DNA from: Variovorax sp. | GTDB taxonomy: Bacteria > Pseudomonadota > Gammaproteobacteria > Burkholderiales > Burkholderiaceae_C | NCBI GenBank assembly: GCA_004211245.1 | Contig: SEGN01000030.1 | Location: 1-43,942, forward strand | Length of the DNA: 43,942 nt | Reading direction: 5' to 3' | Part shown: piece after piece, positions 1-7,352 of the stretch | How positions within the stretch are numbered: position 1 is the stretch's first letter | How the letters are laid out: the number at the start of each line of letters is the position of its first letter | Notes under the pieces: model-generated | The model's input: the letters and a program-made list of their open reading frames with translations, nothing else | The model's database searches: none | Told to the model about the DNA's origin: nothing | Made by a program: the position numbers and the translations under genes

Positions 1-1775
1 CCCTCGACGCGCGCAAGCGCATCGACCTCGCCCAGCACCTTCAGCTCCCAGCGCGTTCCGCGGTGGTTGACCACCGTCGTGCCCGCGGTGGACGACAAGA
101 GGAACTCGGCCGGCATGCCGTTGTGCGGCGTCAGGCGCAGTCGCTCGTCCGACAGCCATTCGGCCGCGACCGATATCGCCGGCACGCCATCGATCTCGAC
201 CCGCAGGCGATGGCCTTCGCGGGTCAGCGCGATCGCGGTTTCTCCGTCCTCGGCGATCACACGCAGCCGTGCGGTCGCGCTCCGGCCGGCGGCTGCCATG
301 AAGCGAAAGCCGCCCTGCCGCTGCCAATAGCCCGTCGGGCCGGCACTGGTGGCCTGACCGTGCGGCCGCAGTGCCGCGATGGCAGCAGCGATCCGCGCGC
401 CGCGTGCATCGCCGGCACGTTCCTGCCAGCCGCCGGGGAAGGCCTCGCCCAGGAAGCCGGTCGTCAAACGGCCGCTGCGGAACAGTGGGTGTTCGACGAT
501 GGCCAGCAGCAGCGCCTGGTTGGTTCCGATGCCGCCTGCCTCGAAGCGGCCGATGGCGTCGTGCAGCCGATCGGCCGCTTGCGCGCGGGTCGCGCCATGG
601 CCAATCAGCTTGGCCACCATCGAGTCGTACTGAGACGGTATCGACGAGCCTGCGGCGATACCGCTGTCGGTGCGGATGCCCGGCCCGGTCGGCTCGGCGT
701 AGTGGCCCACCGTGCCGAACTCGGGCCGATGGCCGCGCGCCGGATCCTCGCAGTTGATGCGCGCCTCGATCGCCCAGCCGGTGGAGACGATCTCGTTCTG
801 CGCCGCCGGCAGCGGCTCGTCCTGCGCGATCCGGATCTGCCACTCGACCAGGTCGAACCCGGTCGTGAGTTCGGTCACCGGATGCTCGACCTGCAGCCGC
901 GTGTTCATCTCCAGGAAGTACGGCGTGTCCGCGCCTTCGGCCAGCACGAATTCGACCGTGCCCAGCGAGTCGTAGCCGATGGCGCGGCCGAGCTTGACCG
1001 CGGCCTCCAGCAGCCGCTCGCGCACCGCCGGCGGCAGGCGCGGCGCGGGCGCCTCCTCGATCACCTTCTGGTAGTTGCGCTGGATCGAGCATTCGCGCTC
1101 GAACAGGTGAACCAGGCCGCCATGGTGGTCGCCGGCCAGCTGCACTTCGAGGTGGCGCGGGCGCTCGATCAGCTTCTCGATCAGGACACGATCGTCTCCG
1201 AAGGCGCGCATCGCCTCGCGGCGCGCCAGGTCCAACTGCGGCAGGAAGTCGTCGATCGCATCGACGCGGCGCATGCCTTTGCCACCGCCGCCGGCGCTGG
1301 CCTTGATCAGCAGCGGCGCGCCGATCTCGCGGGCACGCTCGAGCAGCAGGACGGGATCCTGGTCGTCGCCGTGGTAGCCGGGAACGCAGGGCACCTCGGC
1401 GGCCGCAGCGATGCGCTTGGATTCGATCTTCGAGCCCATGCGGCCGATCACCTCGGCACGCGGGCCGATCCAGGCGATTCCGTTGGCAGCGCAGCGCTCG
1501 ACCAATTGCAGGCTCTCGGACAGGAAGCCGTAGCCCGGGTGGATGGCGCTGGCGCCGGTGGCCAGCGCGGCCTGGATGATGGCGTCGGCGTTCAGGTAGC
1601 TGCTGGCCGCGTCGGATGGGCCGATGCGCACTGCGCTGTCGGCCTCGCGCACATGGCGTGCGGTGGCGTCGGCATCGGAGTACACGGCGATCGTGCGGAT
1701 GCCGAGGCGGCGACAGGTGCGGGCGATGCGGCAGGCAATTTCGCCGCGGTTGGCGATCAGTATGGATTCGAACAT
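1..1775 (-). CDS. Acyl-CoA carboxylase biotin-carboxylase (alpha) subunit, 3'-truncated by the window edge
   Basis: ATP-dependent biotin carboxylase subunit of an MCC/PCC/GCC-type acyl-CoA carboxylase; it carboxylates biotin for transfer by the beta subunit encoded just upstream. I read the minus strand from ATG at 1775 without interruption: the N-terminus is MFESILIANRGEIACRI, the ATP-grasp glycine loop ASAGGGGKGMR lies near residues 158-170, and the biotin-carboxylase signature EMNTRLQVEHPVTE near 275-290. About 591 residues are present; family alpha subunits are about 650-680 and end in a biotinyl domain with a Met-Lys-Met motif, which lies outside the window. Eight bases separate it from the beta-subunit gene, so the two are co-transcribed. 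The substrate (methylcrotonyl, geranyl or another branched enoyl-CoA) is inferred from the beta subunit. Confidence 0.93.
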   Translation of the reverse strand, partial: MFESILIANRGEIACRIARTCRRLGIRTIAVYSDADATARHVREADSAVRIGPSDAASSYLNADAIIQAALATGASAIHPGYGFLSESLQLVERCAANGIAWIGPRAEVIGRMGSKIESKRIAAAAEVPCVPGYHGDDQDPVLLLERAREIGAPLLIKASAGGGGKGMRRVDAIDDFLPQLDLARREAMRAFGDDRVLIEKLIERPRHLEVQLAGDHHGGLVHLFERECSIQRNYQKVIEEAPAPRLPPAVRERLLEAAVKLGRAIGYDSLGTVEFVLAEGADTPYFLEMNTRLQVEHPVTELTTGFDLVEWQIRIAQDEPLPAAQNEIVSTGWAIEARINCEDPARGHRPEFGTVGHYAEPTGPGIRTDSGIAAGSSIPSQYDSMVAKLIGHGATRAQAADRLHDAIGRFEAGGIGTNQALLLAIVEHPLFRSGRLTTGFLGEAFPGGWQERAGDARGARIAAAIAALRPHGQATSAGPTGYWQRQGGFRFMAAAGRSATARLRVIAEDGETAIALTREGHRLRVEIDGVPAISVAAEWLSDERLRLTPHNGMPAEFLLSSTAGTTVVNHRGTRWELKVLGEVDALARVE

Positions 1776-1783
1776 GAAGGGGC

Positions 1784-3382
1784 CTACATCCGGAAGACGG
1801 GAGACGGGCCGGCCACCGGCGTTTCCGCCGCCGCCAGCGCCAGGCAAAGACCGATGACCTCGCGGGTCTCGGAAGGTTCGATCAGCCCGTCGTCCCACAG
1901 CCGGGCCGTGGCGTAGTACGGGTCGCTTTGCTCGGTGAACTGGGCGCGGGTGGCACGGTCGATCTCGGCGATCTCGGCCTCGTCGGCGGCGCTCTTCAGG
2001 CTGCTTCGGCGCAGGTCGGTCAGCACGGTCGAGGCCACGTCTGCGCTCATCGTGGCGATGCGGGAGTTGGGCCATGCGAAGAGAAAGCGCGGGTCGAAGC
2101 CGCGCCCGCACATGCCGTAGTTGCCAGCGCCGAACGAGCCGCCGATGATGACCGTCAGGCGCGGAACGCGCGCCGTGGCCATGGCGTAGACAAGCTTCGC
2201 GCTGTGTCGCGCGATGCCGCCGCGCTCGGCCTCGGTGCCCACCATGAAGCCGGTGATGTTCTGCAGGAACACCAGCGGAATCTGGCGTTGGTTGCACAGT
2301 TCGATGAAGTGCGCCCCCTTGACCGCCGATTCGGAAAACAGCACGCCGTTGTTGGCCAGGATACCGACCGGGTGGCCACACCAGTGGGCGGTACCGCAGA
2401 CCAGCGATGACCCGAACTCCGGCTTGAATTCCTGCATGTCCGAATCGTCGACCAGCCGGGCGATGACCTCGCGCACGTCGTACGACTCCTTGAGTCCGGG
2501 CGGGATGATCCCGCGCAGCTCGTCGATGTCATGGCGTGGCGGCCGCACCTCACGCACTGCGCCGTGGAGCGGGCGCGACTGATTGAGGTTGGCGACGATG
2601 TCGCGTACCCGCACCAGCGCCTGCGCCTCGTTCTCGGCCAGGTAGTCGGAGACGCCCGAGACACGCGTGTGCATCTCCGCGCCGCCCAGCGTTTCGCCAT
2701 CGACGATCTCGTTGATGGCCGCCTTGACGATCTGCGGTCCGCCCAGGTGAATGCGGGCCTGTCCGCGCACCATCACCACCTCGTCGGACAGCGCCGGGAT
2801 GTAGGCACCGCCGGCGGTGCAGCCGCCGAACACCGCGGCGATCTGCGGGATGCCGGCGGCCGACATCTGGCATTGGCGGTAGAAGGTGTTGCCGAAGTGG
2901 TCCTTGTCGGGGAAGACGCGGTCCTGCTCGGGCAGGTACGCACCGCCGCAGTCGACCAGGTAGATCACCGGCAGCCGGTGGTGCTCGGCGATGTCCTGGG
3001 CCCGCACGTGTTTCTTCACCGTTTCCGCGAAGAACGAACCGCCTTTCACGGTCGCGTCGTTGGCGATCAGCATGCACGGCGTGCCGGCGATGACGCCGAT
3101 GCCAGTGACGATGCCTGCCGAGGGCACGGCGTTGTCGTACAGGCCCCATGCGGCGAGCGGCGACAGTTCGAGAAAAGGCGACAGCGGGTCCAGCAGCAGG
3201 TCGATGCGTTCGCGCGCCAGCAGCTTGTTGCGTGCGTGGTGGCGCTCGACCATGCGCGGGCCGCCGCCGGCCAGTACGTGCCGGTGCCGGCTGCGCAATT
3301 CGTCGAGCAGCCCGTCGTTGTGTTGGGCATGGGCCTTGTAGGCTGGCGCATGGCGATCGATGCGCGTCGGAATGGTGCTCAC
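1784..3382 (-). CDS. Acyl-CoA carboxylase carboxyltransferase (beta) subunit, methylcrotonyl/geranyl-CoA type
   Basis: Carboxyltransferase of 532 aa that moves CO2 from carboxybiotin to an acyl-CoA. Length, the IANDATVKGGSFFAETVKKH block, the LQNITGFMVG and GGSFGAGNYGMCGR loops that form the CoA and oxyanion pockets, and the C-terminal VFRM match the LiuB/AtuC (3-methylcrotonyl/geranyl-CoA) class rather than propionyl-CoA carboxylase. The start is GTG at 3382; no strong Shine-Dalgarno is seen, but it leaves only a 9-base gap to the DUF35 gene. The neighbours (two Cys-less thiolase folds, DUF35, divergent hydratase) suggest the carboxylated product is hydrated and then cleaved. Family assignment is firm; exact substrate is inference. 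Confidence 0.93.
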   Translation of the reverse strand: MSTIPTRIDRHAPAYKAHAQHNDGLLDELRSRHRHVLAGGGPRMVERHHARNKLLARERIDLLLDPLSPFLELSPLAAWGLYDNAVPSAGIVTGIGVIAGTPCMLIANDATVKGGSFFAETVKKHVRAQDIAEHHRLPVIYLVDCGGAYLPEQDRVFPDKDHFGNTFYRQCQMSAAGIPQIAAVFGGCTAGGAYIPALSDEVVMVRGQARIHLGGPQIVKAAINEIVDGETLGGAEMHTRVSGVSDYLAENEAQALVRVRDIVANLNQSRPLHGAVREVRPPRHDIDELRGIIPPGLKESYDVREVIARLVDDSDMQEFKPEFGSSLVCGTAHWCGHPVGILANNGVLFSESAVKGAHFIELCNQRQIPLVFLQNITGFMVGTEAERGGIARHSAKLVYAMATARVPRLTVIIGGSFGAGNYGMCGRGFDPRFLFAWPNSRIATMSADVASTVLTDLRRSSLKSAADEAEIAEIDRATRAQFTEQSDPYYATARLWDDGLIEPSETREVIGLCLALAAAETPVAGPSPVFRM

Positions 3383-3391
3383 AGGGAGGTC

Positions 3392-3880
3392 TCAGGCAAG
3401 GAGGTAGTGGAAATCGGTGACACGGCCCTGCGGCTGGTCGATGAAGGCGACGCGCACACGCGTGCCGGGCTGCAGGCGCCGCGCGGCCGCCGGCACGTCG
3501 GACAGGTCCAGGCCGTGGACGAAATTGAGCATGGCGGTGCTGACGCCGTCGAGGCGCACGTAGGCGATCGCGTAGGGCGGGGGCGGCAGGTTCTCGAATG
3601 CGGCGCTGACGATCGTCGCCGCCTCGATCGTGCCCTCGGAGCCTGCCTCGACGAAGCCGTCGCAGCGTTCGAAGCTGCGTTCGCAATAGGCGCGCGGGGG
3701 CAGGTAGGTCATGCCGGACGCCGAGCAGTGCGTCGCGACGATGCGGCGCTCCTTGAGCGCGTCGAAGAAGCGTGCGGCAACCTCGCCGGTGGGGTATTCG
3801 TAGCGGATGCGCCATTCGTCGCGGACGACGCGCGGTGCGGTGGCCGGCGGTGCAGAGACCGCGGGCGCGGTGGAACTCAT
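3392..3880 (-). CDS. DUF35 OB-fold protein, partner of thiolase-fold enzymes
   Basis: Predicted 162-aa cytoplasmic DUF35 protein: short N-terminal helix, rubredoxin-like zinc ribbon, then an OB-fold. Such proteins form complexes with thiolase-fold enzymes (for example ChsH2 with Ltp2, or archaeal thiolase/HMG-CoA synthase) and help bind or channel the acyl-CoA. The ribbon looks degenerate: the first knuckle is C52-S-A-S instead of C-x2-C, and only C66 and C73 follow, so one usual zinc ligand is missing. The OB part ends RVRVAFIDQPQGRVTDFHYL. The ATG at 3880 overlaps the stop of the thiolase gene (ATGA), indicating translational coupling and probable 1:1 production. Confidence 0.85.
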   Translation of the reverse strand: MSSTAPAVSAPPATAPRVVRDEWRIRYEYPTGEVAARFFDALKERRIVATHCSASGMTYLPPRAYCERSFERCDGFVEAGSEGTIEAATIVSAAFENLPPPPYAIAYVRLDGVSTAMLNFVHGLDLSDVPAAARRLQPGTRVRVAFIDQPQGRVTDFHYLLA

Positions 3881-5130
3881 CGTGTCTCCTTCAAGGGCGT
3901 GTCGGAAAAACCCGGAACCGGCGCGGTCCCGGCGGTCCGGCGCCGCGGCTCGTCGCCGAGCAGGGTCACCGTGAAGAACTGGCTCGATCCACCGGCTGCC
4001 GTGGCCAGTGCATTGCGTACGCCAGCGACCTGCATCGAACCGGCGCGCTGCATCACCTGGCGCGCCGCCTCCGCCACGCGCACCAGGCCGGTGACGCCGA
4101 TCGGGTGCGAACACAGCGTTCCACCCGAAGGGTTGACTGCAAGCCGGCCATCGATGTCGAACGCGCCATCGTCGCTCAGGTGCTGCGCGGTGCCGCGTGC
4201 GCAGAAGCCGAGCGACTCGAGTTGCGGAAAGTGGAACGAGCTGAACGCGTCGTAGATCTCGACCAGCTGGATCTCTCGCATCGGGTCGGTGATGCCCGCC
4301 TGCCGGTAGCACTCGGCCGCGGCCAGCGGCAGCTCGCCGAAGTCGGCGAAATCGGTCTGCGCATGCGGGCCCATGCGATCGCCCATGAAAACGCTGTTGG
4401 AAACGCCTGCGACGCCGTTAATGAACGCCGGCCGCGCGCACCGCTCGCGGGCCAGGTCGGCGCGCGAAAGCACGAGCGCTGCGGCGCCGGCCGAGCGCGG
4501 GCAGATGTCGAACAGCTTGTGCGGCCAGGCGATGCGCGGAGAGTTCATGACGGCGTCGACGTCGATCAGGCCCTTCAGGTGCGCGCTCGGATTGTTCATC
4601 GCATTGCGCCGCGCGCGAACCACGACGCGGGCGTACTGCTGCTCGGTTGTGCCGTATTTCTGCATGTAGCGCTGCGCCCCCAGGGCGGTCATCGTCACGG
4701 TGTTGAGCGCAACGTGCTGCTCGTACATCGGGTCCCAGATCAGGTTCAGCACGAACTGCGCGTCGGGGGTCTCCGTAATCCGGTCGGCGCCGACGACCAG
4801 CACGGTGCCGTACTGTCCCGACGCGACGTGGTCGTGCGCGGCATGCAGCGCCGACCCCCCACTGGCGCCCCCCGAATTGACGCGCATGAACGGCTTGCCG
4901 CGCGCCCAGGCGTAATCGACCGCCCACTTGTCGGCGTCGTGCACCCCCATGAAGGTGGTTTGGGCCATCGAGAACACCACGGCGTCGATCTGCTCCGGGC
5001 GCAGGCCCGCGTCGTCAAGCGCGAGCACCGCGGCCTGCTGGACGAGCTCCGGGTAGGTCTTGTCGTCGTGGCGCGAGCGGTAGGCGGTCTGTCCGACGCC
5101 GATGACCGCCGCCTGGCACGGCGCGCTCAA
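3877..5130 (-). CDS. Thiolase-fold lipid-transfer-type protein without nucleophilic Cys (candidate acyl-CoA aldolase subunit)
   Basis: Member of the SCP-x/nonspecific lipid-transfer branch of the thiolase superfamily, 417 aa. Where thiolases have V-N-N-N-C-A-T-G this protein has VNSGGASGG (residues 84-92), with Gly88 in the place of the nucleophilic Cys. A Tyr in EIYDAF (Y293) and the NPSGGTLCSHPIG loop (336-345) remain. Loss of the Cys with retention of the Tyr and an adjacent DUF35 gene resembles Ltp2-type retro-aldolases, which cleave beta-hydroxy acyl-CoAs. I place the start at TTG 5130, whose TTGA overlaps the stop of the upstream gene; the open frame extends further but starts inside that gene. 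An aldolase role is inference. Confidence 0.85.
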   Translation of the reverse strand: MSAPCQAAVIGVGQTAYRSRHDDKTYPELVQQAAVLALDDAGLRPEQIDAVVFSMAQTTFMGVHDADKWAVDYAWARGKPFMRVNSGGASGGSALHAAHDHVASGQYGTVLVVGADRITETPDAQFVLNLIWDPMYEQHVALNTVTMTALGAQRYMQKYGTTEQQYARVVVRARRNAMNNPSAHLKGLIDVDAVMNSPRIAWPHKLFDICPRSAGAAALVLSRADLARERCARPAFINGVAGVSNSVFMGDRMGPHAQTDFADFGELPLAAAECYRQAGITDPMREIQLVEIYDAFSSFHFPQLESLGFCARGTAQHLSDDGAFDIDGRLAVNPSGGTLCSHPIGVTGLVRVAEAARQVMQRAGSMQVAGVRNALATAAGGSSQFFTVTLLGDEPRRRTAGTAPVPGFSDTPLKETR

Positions 5131-6221
5131 TGAACACCTTCCAATGCCACGAAGCCGTGGCCTTGCTGGGCGAAGCCGCAAGTGCCGTGCGCCAGCGCGC
5201 GGCGCGCACCGGCGACCTGGTTGCCACCGGCGCGGCCGCTGACCTGCAGCACGGCCTCGACCGCGTTCACCAGTCCACGGCAGAAGAAGGGGTTCTGGCC
5301 CCAGGCGCCACCGGACGGATTCAGCGCCACGGCGGCCCCGACGCCGAGCGCGCGCTCGATCGCGACATCGGCCCAGGCGGTCTGCGCCTCATACTCGATC
5401 AGGTCGATGTCGTCGATGCTTGCGAAGCCGGCTCGCGCAAGCACCGCGCGCAGCGTGTCTCGAAAGACCTCCAGGCCTGCCAGCCGTTCGGAGCCCAGCG
5501 CATGGCCGTCGACCGCCCATTCGATTCCCGCGATGCGGGCGAGCGGCCGCGAAGCCGGATGGGCGCGGACCCAGTCTCCCGACGCCAGCACGAGCGCTGC
5601 GGCACCGTCGGTCACCGGCGCCCGGTGCCCGGCCCTCAGCGGCCAGGCGAGCAGCGGTGACGCGCCGACGTCATCGGGCGTCGGTTGCGCCCGGCGCAAC
5701 GCGCGCTCGTTGTTCGATGAAGAGGCGAGGCGAGCGCAGACGCGGTTGGCGACCTGCTCGTCCGTGATGTCGTATCGCGCGGCAAGTGCGCCCGCAAGCA
5801 GCGCGTCGGTGATCGCGAAGTTGAGCCCGATCGGGCGCAAGTAGAAAGGTTCGGCACGCATGCGTGCCAGGTTCTCGAGCGGCCCGACCGAGCTCTGACT
5901 CCAGCTGACGACCAACCCGAGGTCGAGGTGGCCGGACGCCGCGCGCAGCGCACCCAGGTGCAGACCGGTGAGGCCCGAATCGGTGACGCGATTCTCGTCC
6001 TTGAGGTAGGCGCCCGACGGCGACGCCATGAGCATGCTGCTGATGCCGCGGGCATCGATTTCGTCGGACCCGGCCAGCGTGACATGGTCGAGCTGGTCGC
6101 GCGTGAGCCCTGCGTCGTCGAGCGCAGCGCGCGCGGTCACGTACGCCAGTTCTTCGAGCCGCAGGTCACGAACGGCCTCGGTGGCCGGATACACCGCCAC
6201 ACCCATCACGTAGATGTCCAT
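5127..6221 (-). CDS. Second thiolase-fold protein, divergent and Cys-less
   Basis: Thiolase-superfamily protein of 364 aa and first gene of the leftward operon. Its active-site segment is VTDSGLTG (79-86), with Gly83 at the nucleophilic-Cys position; the usual EIYDAF motif has become EYEAQTAW, and the C-terminal loop is NPSGGAWGQNPFF without the usual Cys/His pair. It may therefore be a structural or acyl-binding partner of the next protein. I chose ATG 6221 because AAGGA lies just upstream and the best promoter (-10 at 6259-6264) places transcription start only about 30 bases before it; the longer frame to 6287 would begin upstream of the promoter. The stop overlaps the next start (TTGA). 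Confidence 0.82.
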   Translation of the reverse strand: MDIYVMGVAVYPATEAVRDLRLEELAYVTARAALDDAGLTRDQLDHVTLAGSDEIDARGISSMLMASPSGAYLKDENRVTDSGLTGLHLGALRAASGHLDLGLVVSWSQSSVGPLENLARMRAEPFYLRPIGLNFAITDALLAGALAARYDITDEQVANRVCARLASSSNNERALRRAQPTPDDVGASPLLAWPLRAGHRAPVTDGAAALVLASGDWVRAHPASRPLARIAGIEWAVDGHALGSERLAGLEVFRDTLRAVLARAGFASIDDIDLIEYEAQTAWADVAIERALGVGAAVALNPSGGAWGQNPFFCRGLVNAVEAVLQVSGRAGGNQVAGARRALAHGTCGFAQQGHGFVALEGVH

Positions 6222-6258
6222 TGCTGTCCTTGATCCCGCCTGCACCGTCATGCCCTCG

Positions 6259-6287
6259 ATGGTAGGCAGATTGAACTGTATGGTCAA
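6259..6287 (-). promoter_or_regulatory. Sigma70-type promoter for the thiolase-fold/carboxylase operon
   Basis: On the minus strand TTGACC (6287-6282), 17 bases, then TACCAT (6264-6259). This predicts a short leader of about 30 bases before ATG 6221. The -35 hexamer sits inside a 15-base motif shared with the SBP promoter near 17060. Confidence 0.5.
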
Positions 6288-6288
6288 G
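6274..6288. promoter_or_regulatory. Candidate TetR operator overlapping the -35 box
   Basis: AACTGTATGGTCAAG matches AACCGTATCGTCAAG (17059-17073) at 13 of 15 positions and also resembles TACCGTACGGTCAGT (17079-17093) beside the TetR gene. Five or six matched bases belong to the -35 hexamer, so the regulatory reading rests on the remaining positions. Confidence 0.4.
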
Positions 6289-6373
6289 AGACTGAACGAT
6301 GGGTTAGTTTGTGCATTTCGGTTATTTACAGACGTGAATACTGGTTTGATAGTTAAAAAACTGAACGACGGGT

Positions 6374-6402
6374 CGATTCAATATCTTGACAGTATCGAAT
6401 CG
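6374..6402. promoter_or_regulatory. 29-bp inverted repeat over the hydratase promoter
   Basis: Arms CGATTCAATA (6374-6383) and TATCGAATCG (6393-6402) are inverted copies with one mismatch, separated by nine bases that contain most of the TTGACA -35 box. Position and symmetry suit a dimeric repressor. The sequence differs from the putative TetR sites, although CTTGACAGTAT partly resembles their core. Confidence 0.45.
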
Positions 6403-6415
6403 CGGCCGGTATTCT
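6386..6415 (+). promoter_or_regulatory. Sigma70-type promoter for the enoyl-CoA hydratase gene
   Basis: A perfect TTGACA (6386-6391), an 18-base spacer, and TATTCT (6410-6415). It lies in an AT-rich patch (about 6270-6415) that stands out from the GC-rich surroundings, between divergent genes. Confidence 0.5.
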
Positions 6416-6503
6416 TGCCCGGGTTGCGTTGCCTCGGTGAGGCGACGCGTTTTACTTGCCCCGCAGCGCCTTGCCCGCGGGTCAGCGCAAACCGGAGACT
6501 CCC

Positions 6504-7328
6504 ATGCCCCCCACCTTCGAAGGCCCCACATTCAGCGGCGTCGCGCTGCGACTGGAATGGGTTGAACGCGCCGTCGCGCTGGTCACGCTGACCCGGCCGG
6601 CGCAAATGAACACGCTGTCGCACGAGATGCTGGCCGAGTTCGGCCAGGTGCTCGACCTGATCGACGTGCCCGGGACGCGAGCGCTGATCGTCACTGGCCA
6701 GGACCGCGCGTTCTGCTGCGGCGCCCACCTGCGCTACTTCGCCGGCGAAGACGCGACCATCTTCGAACCGTTCGAATCGCGCGACCCGTACTTCGCCCGC
6801 ATCGCCGTGCTGTTCGACAGACTCGAGGAACTCAGCTTTCCGACCATCGCCGCAGTCAACGGCTTCGCGCTCGGCGGCGGGTGCGAGCTGGCGCTGTCCT
6901 GCGATTTCCGCGTGCTGGCTCAGAGCGCCCGCATCGGGCTGCCGGAGACCAAGATCGGCGCGGTGGCCGGTGCCGGCGGCGTGCAGAAACTGCTGCGCTA
7001 CGTCGGCCGTGGCAAGGCGCTCGACTGGATCCTCCGCGCCACCCATCTGGACGCTGACACCGCCGATCGATGGGGCCTGTGCTCGGCGGTGGTCACAGGC
7101 GACGAGTTGCTGGCGACCGCGGTGGCGCTCGCGGTCGAACTGCGCCAACTCGGCCCGCGCGCCGTTGCGCAGTCCAAGCGCGCGATCTACGTGAGCGAAG
7201 ACGCCGACCTGCGAACCGCCCGGCGGTTCGGCATCGAGGCCCTGTCGATGCTGGTCGGGGGCAAGGAGTGGCAGGAAGGCATGGGCGCGTTCTCCGAGAA
7301 GCGGCCACCGACCTTCGACCGCTGGTGA
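6504..7328 (+). CDS. Enoyl-CoA hydratase/isomerase (crotonase) with both catalytic Glu residues
   Basis: Crotonase-family enzyme of 274 aa predicted to hydrate a 2-enoyl-CoA. The oxyanion-hole segments RAFCCGAHL and ALGGGCELA are present, and both catalytic glutamates are in place: E128 in GGGCEL and E148 in GLPETKIG. ATG 6504 is preceded by GGAG at suitable spacing; the longer frame to 6456 lacks this. It stands alone and diverges from the carboxylase operon, with shared control region 6222-6503. In an Atu/Liu-like scheme it would hydrate the carboxylated glutaconyl-CoA-type intermediate; that role is inferred from context. Confidence 0.9.
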   Translation: MPPTFEGPTFSGVALRLEWVERAVALVTLTRPAQMNTLSHEMLAEFGQVLDLIDVPGTRALIVTGQDRAFCCGAHLRYFAGEDATIFEPFESRDPYFARIAVLFDRLEELSFPTIAAVNGFALGGGCELALSCDFRVLAQSARIGLPETKIGAVAGAGGVQKLLRYVGRGKALDWILRATHLDADTADRWGLCSAVVTGDELLATAVALAVELRQLGPRAVAQSKRAIYVSEDADLRTARRFGIEALSMLVGGKEWQEGMGAFSEKRPPTFDRW

Positions 7329-7352
7329 CCGTTGAACCGGGGCGGGCACGGT

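Noticed and set aside
63-1916. Long plus-strand open frame of 617 codons opposite the biotin carboxylase gene
   Set aside because: The minus strand carries an unmistakable biotin carboxylase; the plus frame has Arg/Ala/Gly-rich composition typical of antisense shadows in GC-rich DNA and no recognisable domain.
2531-4255. Plus-strand open frame of 574 codons across the carboxyltransferase and DUF35 genes
   Set aside because: Covers three well-conserved minus-strand genes and shows no family features; a shadow frame.
7329-7352. Possible bidirectional terminator between the hydratase and hydrolase genes
   Set aside because: A GAACC/GGTTC inverted repeat exists, but the stem is short, its loop long, and no T-tract is present.
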